DNA of 64,000 nt from Ziziphus jujuba. Taxonomy: Eukaryota; Streptophyta; Magnoliopsida; Rosales; Rhamnaceae. The position numbers and the translations under genes were made by a program. The DNA is taken from contig NC_083384.1 of the NCBI RefSeq assembly GCF_031755915.1, positions 24,569,001-24,633,000 of the forward strand, given 5' to 3'. Below are positions 57,631 through 64,000 of the stretch, one piece after another (position 1 is the stretch's first letter; every line of letters begins with the position of its first letter). Under the pieces are notes generated by a model. That model was not told the DNA's origin. It saw only the letters and a program-made list of their open reading frames with translations, and searched no databases.

Positions 57631-57679
<49 letters not shown>
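57631..57679. repeat. (GA)n microsatellite in the leader of the At4g22758-like gene
   Basis: About 24 GA units, 205-253 bases before the start codon and followed by a CT-rich leader. It is comparable in type and position to the AG tract in front of SMO1. Confidence 0.9.
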
Positions 57680-57681
<2 letters not shown>

Positions 57682-57883
57682 AAAAAAGCAAAGAGTTTAT
57701 AATTTGTCGTATCAACCTCCCCGACCAAGCAAACTACCAAAGAAACCAACTACCTTTCCATTTTCCAAAGTCTTTCAAACTCTTCTCAGCTTTCCATTTT
57801 TTTCACTTACAAAACACTCTCTTCCCAATTCTATCACTCTTTTTTTTTTTTTTTCCCTTAATAATTTATACAAATATTTTTAT

Positions 57884-59872
57884 ATGCCGGAGAGGGGTCT
57901 GCGGCGAAGAACTCCGGTGACGGGTGACCGGAGGAATAATAAACCACCGCATCCGTCCCCTTCTCCTAGCCGCCGGACCCCAACTCCTCGCCGATCTTCC
58001 AAGCATTCAAAACCCATCAAGATTCTTAAACGATGCTTGTCGGAACCCACTCTTTCGACCGGAAACGATTCCGGCGACGATGATCGCCGTCTGGGTTTGA
58101 AGTCGGAGGTTGTTCTTTTCCGGCCTCACACTTTTACTGATGTTTTCGCTTCTTCCCCTTCGTTGCTACCTATCTCCCCTCACGAAATTAAGGTACAACC
58201 CAAAAAAAACAAAAAAAAAAAAATATATATATATATATATATGTTGAATTTATTTATTTTAGAATTGTTGGAAATGTTTTAATGAGTTCTTTTTTTTTTT
58301 CTTTTTTGTTTGATTTGTTGGCAAATTTTTAATTATTTTTATTTATTAATTTATTTTCTAATTTTTGGTCCATAATTATATTTATAAGTCATGACCTGAA
58401 TTTAGGAGAATGTAATAATACGCTGAGACGTTTCTATTTTTCCGCTTCATTAATTTTAATATTATAGCATAACCCAATATTAAAGTACTATGTCTCTATC
58501 AAGCCCACCTTCCTAGAAAGTCACCTAAATTATAAAATCAATTTCCAATGAAAATCCCATGTCATATCATATATTAAAAATATATAAATATTTTTAAAAA
58601 AATAAGAAAAAATTATTTTATAGATGAACAACTTGGTGTAAAATAAATCCACCTATAAGGAACTATTTTGAATTTTTGATAATAGATCGTATTCAAATTC
58701 ATTGATTTGGCGACTAAATTATTGTAGATTTCGAAATTGTAATGCAGGGATACAATAAAGATTCAAAAGTGGTGGTAAATGTGACCGTTGAAGGAAGTCC
58801 AGGACCAGTTCGGACAATGGTGAAATTAGGATCCAAAGTGGAAGATACAATTAAGCTTGTTGTAGACAAATATAGTGAAGAAGGAAGAACACCTAAGCTT
58901 AATAAGGATTCAGCGTCTTCATTTGAACTTCACCATTCTTATTTCAGTCTTCAAAGTAAGTTAAATATTTCTATCTTTCCCTTCTGAATTCTTTTTTTTT
59001 TTTTTTTTTTTTTAAGGAAAAGGATAATAATATTAAGCAAAATGGAAGATACATGAAAATCCAGAAGGTCCTGAAGTCAGTCAGGACTCTCTGCTGAAAA
59101 AATTTGGTGCCCTGTTCTGTATTGGACAAGCTTACTCCTTTCAAAAACAGAGTATAGCAAAAGGCAGTAGCTAACAGCCAATTTAAATATTTATATATTA
59201 ATTTGGGTGACCTTGTCTCGTTGCTTTCTTAGTTGCTGAGATTCTGAGAAATACAATATTGAAGTCAATAATCCAAAATGGGATATAGCCAATTTCACAA
59301 GAAATGTGTATGTCTACAATTGGGGTATTTCTGCATATAGCATGTATATAAGTCAATCTTTTCCTTTCTCTTCCACAACTAGAAACTAAAAGTCCAACTG
59401 GGTAGGTTTTCTTGACAATCTTATATAAAAATGAATAATTCTATAGATGCTTTACTTGACGTTTTGTTCTCATCAAGCATTAACCAACAAAACACACCAA
59501 ATGACCCTTTTGATTATGCAGTCAAATCTTCACTAAGAGCTGTTTGTAATTTTCTTCTATTTTGGCAGTAGATTGGTATTTAATTTCTATTGCTTATTGG
59601 GGTTTGAATTGGATATGTTTATAGGTTTGGATAAGGAGGAGATAATAGGAGATGTGGGCACCAGGAATTTCTACCTAAGGAAAAGCAGCAGCGGCCGCAG
59701 CAGTAACAATGGCGGATCGACTTCTTTTGTCTCCGACAATAATATTGTTGCGGTAAGAGCTACCTCTCCTCCACCTCCTGCATTTTTATTCTCTGATTTC
59801 ATTGCTCGAAAGATTGGCAAAATTATGAGAAGAGTTCAGAAGCTTTGGAATGTAGTGGTTTGCAGCCGCTGA
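57884..59872 (+). CDS. uncharacterised protein, At4g22758-like (DUF7054 type), three exons
   Basis: The exons are 57884-58192, 58748-58955 and 59625-59872, all with GT/AG borders. Together they give 765 bases, 254 residues. Exon 1 joins exon 2 in phase 0 and exon 2 joins exon 3 in phase 1 (FSLQ-S-LDKEE). The ATG at 57884 ([11 protein letters not shown]) is the first in frame. Residues 1-60 are rich in Arg, Pro and Ser ([15 protein letters not shown]), then [11 protein letters not shown]. The middle (about 104-195) has a compact domain with [51 protein letters not shown], with a ubiquitin-like alternation of hydrophobic residues. The tail is basic and ends [19 protein letters not shown] recognise the protein as the uncharacterised At4g22758 family; no biochemical role is known to me. 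No signal peptide or membrane segment is evident. Confidence 0.88.
58985..59200 (-). other. possible retroposed 3' end in intron 2
   Basis: A T run (about 58991-59015) is followed by non-intron-like sequence to about 59170. On the minus strand this is a unique stretch ending in a poly(A). It resembles the 3' end of a LINE or SINE, but no target duplication was found. Confidence 0.25.
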
Positions 59873-60725
59873 AGATGTCCAAGAAAACAATGGCCGTAGC
59901 AAATTGTTTGAGTAACATAACATATTAATCATGTTACTCTTACCACTGGTTAGTCTATTTTTTATTTTATTTTTTTATTTTATACCCCTTTTTTCACCCA
60001 AAAAGGAAAAAAAAAAAAAATCATGTTTCTGGCCATTTGATATGAATTCCTTCCTATTCAAGTAACGTGTACATATTACCTTGTGAAACGCATTTGCCCT
60101 TGGAGAAGACTTGCTTTCTAAATTGTTCTATAAAATTCAATTACCCCTTTTACAAACGTGAAATATAATGAAAGAGATTCAATATACTTTTCTTCAAATC
60201 GTGTATATTCACTTTATCTAGCCTTTTTTTTTTTTTTGGTAGGGGGACATATGATAACTTGGGGAGGCATGAGCTTTTTCGCTTTAGAATCTGAGAGTGT
60301 TTTTCTTTTTTTTCTTTTTCTTCTTTTTTTAAAAAAAGTTCGGAGCGTTTATACGGATAATTATTGCTATATGAATTGTCTCTAAGGAGACCATCTTGCC
60401 CTTCCATGATGAAAATACAAGAAATAAACTATAATATATATATATATATATATAAAAAAATTCTATTGTATAGATTGTTCATATGTGAAGTATGAAAAAA
60501 GTGTTAATATTTTTTATGTGTAATAATATTCACAGTTCATATGCGAATCATCCGTATTATAAATGAACTATATATATATACACTTTGAAATAAATGAGTT
60601 TGAGGATAAAGTTAGATAGAGTTTAAAATCTACTTGCAATAATTGTAAAATAGTCCCTATATGAAAATCGTCCGCGGGCAAAGCCACTAGTTCTTCTGAA
60701 ATATCAATTCTAAAAGGGGAAAAAA

Positions 60726-60756
<31 letters not shown>

Positions 60757-62503
60757 TATACACAAATAGCCGCTGAAAGTGGACTGTGAGACCTTGAAAT
60801 TCATTATTATTATTATTATTACTATTATTATTTTTACCCTTCATCATTTTGAAAAAGTTGATACATAAAGATGAATTAATAATCAATAAAGAATCTTCAT
60901 CAAAAATATTTTCTTTTTTTCGATCAGTTTCACTGCATATCTTGATTCAATATCGTCAACTTCAATAAAAAATCCATAGCATAGTTCACGTTCATGCTTA
61001 TGATTAAGATGATCATTATTAGGATCTAGCCAAAAAAAAAAAATGAAATTAAACAATAAAAACAAAAAAATTTAATAACTAAAACACAAATATGATAGAA
61101 TAAAAAACAGCAAAATATTGAACTATAAAATTTTAAATAACCGAAAAATGTCACTTACTAATTTATAACTAAATATATTTGACTTAGTTCATAAATAAAA
61201 TAAAATAATTTGTTTTAAATATAAATCTTATTTTGCCATATTTAATAGTTATTATTAATGATATTATATTTCTTTTATATCCAAATAAGAAGATATCTTT
61301 ATTAATTTACATATAATCATATTTACATATGTAAAAATATTTAAAATACTTAATAACTATATATATATATATATATGCAAATACAATTTATATCATATAT
61401 AATATTATAATAATAAATATATATTTTATTTATTTTTATTTAGAAAGATACAAATTAATAACTTAAAGCAACCGTCACCATGTATAATTTTGAGACAATA
61501 ATCTTCTTATAAATATAGAATTTCTTGAGCAATTCCTCCTATTACATCAATTTCAAGTGTACAAAAAAAATTGCATTTGTTTGAGTGAAAAATTTAAAAT
61601 ACATATTAAACATACTGTAATATTATATAAGTAAAAAAATGTATTTTTAGAAAATAAATATTTTCAATTATTTTTTCTCTTTTATGATAGCATTAATTAT
61701 GTACTTTTTTATGTTTTAAATATTTTAAACTCCTATTATCTTGCTAATAGTTATATTTTCATTATGTATATTAAAAATAACTAATTTTAATATATATTTA
61801 ATCTTTGGTTTTTTAATACTCTATTTTTTAATTTATAACATATTATGTATGTATGTGTATTGAATGTATAAACTTTCTTTTTTGGCCAAAATTTGTTTTT
61901 CCATATTTTTAAATAAATTAAATGATTTATGTAAATACATAACATTAATGTATTTTTTTTATGTGTCATATTTAACTAACTATGCTTTTTATCATTTGAA
62001 CAGCCATAAACATGATAGGACTTTTGGTTGCATTTTCTTGGACACATAAATTCGGTTTATTAAATGAAAATAGATTAGATTCGACTGAACTATTTTATTT
62101 ATAATGTAATTAAACAGAACAAAATTTAAAATAGTTCAGTCTAATTTAATTTAATCTTGCTCAACATATGGACCATACTAAGCTAATTTGGATTTATCTC
62201 AAAAACTTATTTGGATGACATGAATCCTTTATCAATGGAATCATTAACTCGATTTCATTCTACAATTTCTAAGCCTATGCATAACCAACAATATTTACAA
62301 ACAAATTCTAATATTTGGGGTGGTTTTTTTATTGTTTAAGCAACATAAATCTAAAACAATACATATGCTACAAGTTTAGGCACACAATCGATGCCATGAA
62401 AGCCAATGGTCCTTCTTTCTTTTACAATTTAACACAAAAAGTACTTTAAAGTTGTAAACATCTGACTTGGTGGAATATAATCCCTTTTATTGCATATCAT
62501 TGA
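59873..62503. other. intergenic AT-rich region
   Basis: Downstream of the At4g22758-like gene. TA runs at 60434-60453 and 60727-60752, an (ATT)n run at about 60804-60830, and a 15-bp inverted repeat (62083-62097 with 62127-62141). No gene or full transposon recognised. Confidence 0.5.
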
Positions 62504-63170
62504 TGTAACACTCTGCCTCCACAACAGATCTATCATTTTATATTGATATTGTCATTAATTTAGCAATCGAACTTCATATGAGGTTTTTTGTTCAAGCTTT
62601 CCATGAGGTCATCCATTCTCCCACTAGAATATGTTTGACTGCAAAGCTCTTTCAATCCTAAGCCAACAGTTCTAAAAAAGTTTCAATGTTATGAAAGCGA
62701 TGATCATTATATTTTTATCATCATCCATTCCACATGTAGGAGATTTGGGATTGGATACCACATAGCCTACTAGTGCTTGACGAAGCCATCCACATTGGTC
62801 GTCACAATCCTCCCCCTTGGGGTTCAGCGACCTTTCTGACACGCTTCCAGCTGGGTGTAGGCTCTGATACCATTTGTAACACCCTGCCTTCACTGACAAA
62901 TGTATCATTCTTTGTCGATATTGTTCCCAATTCAATCATCGCACTTAGACGGTATGGAATTTTTGTTTAGAGTTCCCAGAAGGTCATTCATTCTCCTACT
63001 GGAGCACACTAAATTGTAGAATTTTTTCAAACCCTGAAATCAACCGCTCTAAAAAGGCTTTAGTATTATGAAAGTAATTATCATTATATTTGAATCATCC
63101 CCTATTCTATGCCCTAACGATATGGGATTGGACACCAGATAGTCTATACCTGCCCACACTAGTCGTCACA
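62504..63170 (-). mobile_element. Cassandra-type TRIM with two LTRs, 667 bp
   Basis: LTR copies at 62504-62806 and 62875-63170 lie in direct orientation (TGTAACAC...GTCGTCACA in plus, i.e. TGTGACGAC...TGTTACA on the minus strand). Between them are 68 bases holding a PBS (minus strand TGGTATCAGAGCC at about 62861-62873) and a PPT-like CCCCAAGGGGGAGGAT next to the 3' LTR. The LTRs are collinear with the solo LTR at 37367-37678. They keep a weaker 5S-like core (GTGTGCTCCAGTAGGAGA, GAATGACCTTCTGGGAACTC). The two LTRs have diverged clearly, so it is old. No matching 5-bp flanks (ATTGA/CTTAC). It has no coding capacity, as expected of a TRIM. Confidence 0.85.
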
Positions 63171-63229
63171 CTTACCCATGCGACTACTTTTTCCCCCATA
63201 ATCGGAAGCACAAACATTTTATATTCATA

Positions 63230-64000
63230 CACAAAAAACAAATAGTTAAACTTATTTGAACAACATTTCCCTATTTATGTCTTGATCCCGTGATTAATAA
63301 AATATGAATATCCTGATATATTAATTGATCCATGTGTAACATAAACATCCAAAGACCTTTAGTTTCTCGTAATTAGTACTTTGAAAAAAGTAAAGAGAAA
63401 TGAAAGTTCATGTGTAGAATGAGATTGGCAATCTATTAATTAGATATAATGTAGTTAAGAAGGCATTGGACCAAAAAGAAAGTGGTAATGATGCTAAACT
63501 AAGTAGGGTAAGATTCGTTTGGACAATATGGCAATGTCAGTTTTTAGAGGTGCTATTATGCTGAGTATGAAGTGGAGTCCGATAATGAAGGACGCCATGT
63601 TAAGATTGAAATTTACGTAATTTAATATATTCCCCACCATAATCAGTACAGAGAGATATAATTTGTTTCTTAAAATATTTTTTCATTAGAGTTTTAAAAT
63701 TTAGGAAAAATAATAGCCATGTTAGATTTTTGTTTTAAAGGAAAGCACTAGAGATATTTGTTAAAATGATCAATAAAGATCACATTTTAATTAAACCCAT
63801 CAATGGAAAGAATTGGGGGAGGACCGCACACATCATAAGAATTAAGCTAAAGTGGAGAATTACTTTTCATAGAAGAAATGGAAAAAAGGCAACTAATTTG
63901 TTCTATTGGATTGACATGAATTATTAAGTTTAATATTCATAAATGACACGCATAAATAAAAAGTATGTAAAACATGACTCAAGATTTTAAATGAAGAATG
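63230..64000 (-). pseudogene. Ty1/copia integrase fragment, runs off the right edge
   Basis: On the minus strand, starting beyond 64000: zinc-region remnant CQSNRTN and LPFFHFFYEK, then VCGPPPILSIDGFN with FIDHF (first catalytic Asp in IDHF context is in the usual place), CFPLKQKSNMAIIFPKF, and SLYTDYGGEYIKL (second Asp). HCHIVQTNLTLLSLASLPLS, FWSNAFLTTLYLINRLPIS and NYEKLKVFGCLCYTWIN follow in shifting frames. It ends near 63230 before the RT domain. Stops and frameshifts show it is dead. Confidence 0.82.

Noticed and set aside
57431..57715. 94-codon minus ORF rich in Leu-Ser
   Set aside because: It is the translation of the GA microsatellite.
62672..62935. 87-codon minus ORF as a small gene
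   Set aside because: It lies across the LTR/PBS junction of the Cassandra TRIM; no protein family resemblance.

Overview
This window is AT-rich nuclear DNA from a eudicot plant. It has three host genes with plant introns and plant codon usage, and between them lies a large mass of nested plant transposable elements. The species cannot be told from the sequence. The host genes are: (1) the first two coding exons of a sterol 4-alpha-methyl oxidase of the SMO1 type on the minus strand at 650-1672, with its 3' exon(s) beyond the left edge; (2) an intronless E-class pentatricopeptide repeat (PPR) protein at 52759-54498 (+), most like Arabidopsis At4g22760; (3) a three-exon gene at 57884-59872 (+) resembling the uncharacterised protein At4g22758 (DUF7054 type). 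From memory, their Arabidopsis relatives are close neighbours on chromosome 4 (At4g22756, At4g22758, At4g22760). The window therefore looks like a conserved micro-syntenic block stretched by about 50 kb of transposons between SMO1 and the PPR gene.

The spacer is built on minus-strand Athila-type Ty3/gypsy DNA. Three copies of one LTR of about 1.3 kb are present in the same orientation: copy A (7640-14459), copy B (25514-32315) and copy C (48138-49449). From C to B runs a recognisable but decayed element: PBS 48114-48130, gag, protease 40714-41226, RT/RNase H 39250-40480, integrase 37800-39250, an ORF resembling the plant transposon-associated domain PF20167 at about 33840-34620, and a polypurine tract at 32316-32335. 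B is followed by a second PBS and gag start, so A/B/C may be one tandem LTR-int-LTR-int-LTR complex.

Younger insertions sit inside it. A near-identical-LTR Ty1/copia element (7787-12375, TSD CAAAC) and a long-TIR MULE-like element (12526-13484, 9-bp TSD) are in LTR A. A 5.5 kb hAT element (25675-31159, TSD ATAATAAT) is in LTR B. A Cassandra solo LTR carrying 5S-rRNA-like sequence (37367-37678, TSD ACTTA) is in the interior. A deleted copia (42221-45900) and a gypsy remnant (about 46010-47100) interrupt gag. Between A and B lie a dead copia (18830-21140, +), a gypsy 5' end (21352-21960, +) and a chromovirus-like pol fragment (22030-24958, -) that is joined directly to Athila gag.

Right of the Athila complex are a direct duplication (49476-49765 and 50388-51462) whose second copy holds a hAT-type MITE with a perfect 8-bp TSD, then the PPR gene, a poly(A)-only retroposition scar (56063-56141), the DUF7054-type gene, a two-LTR Cassandra TRIM (62504-63170, -) and a copia integrase fragment (63230-64000, -) that runs off the right edge. 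No tRNA gene, CRISPR array or prokaryote-like system was seen. The main novelty is the nested transposon architecture, a G-box cluster upstream of SMO1, and a 3 kb strand-asymmetric non-coding block at 15.6-18.5 kb.
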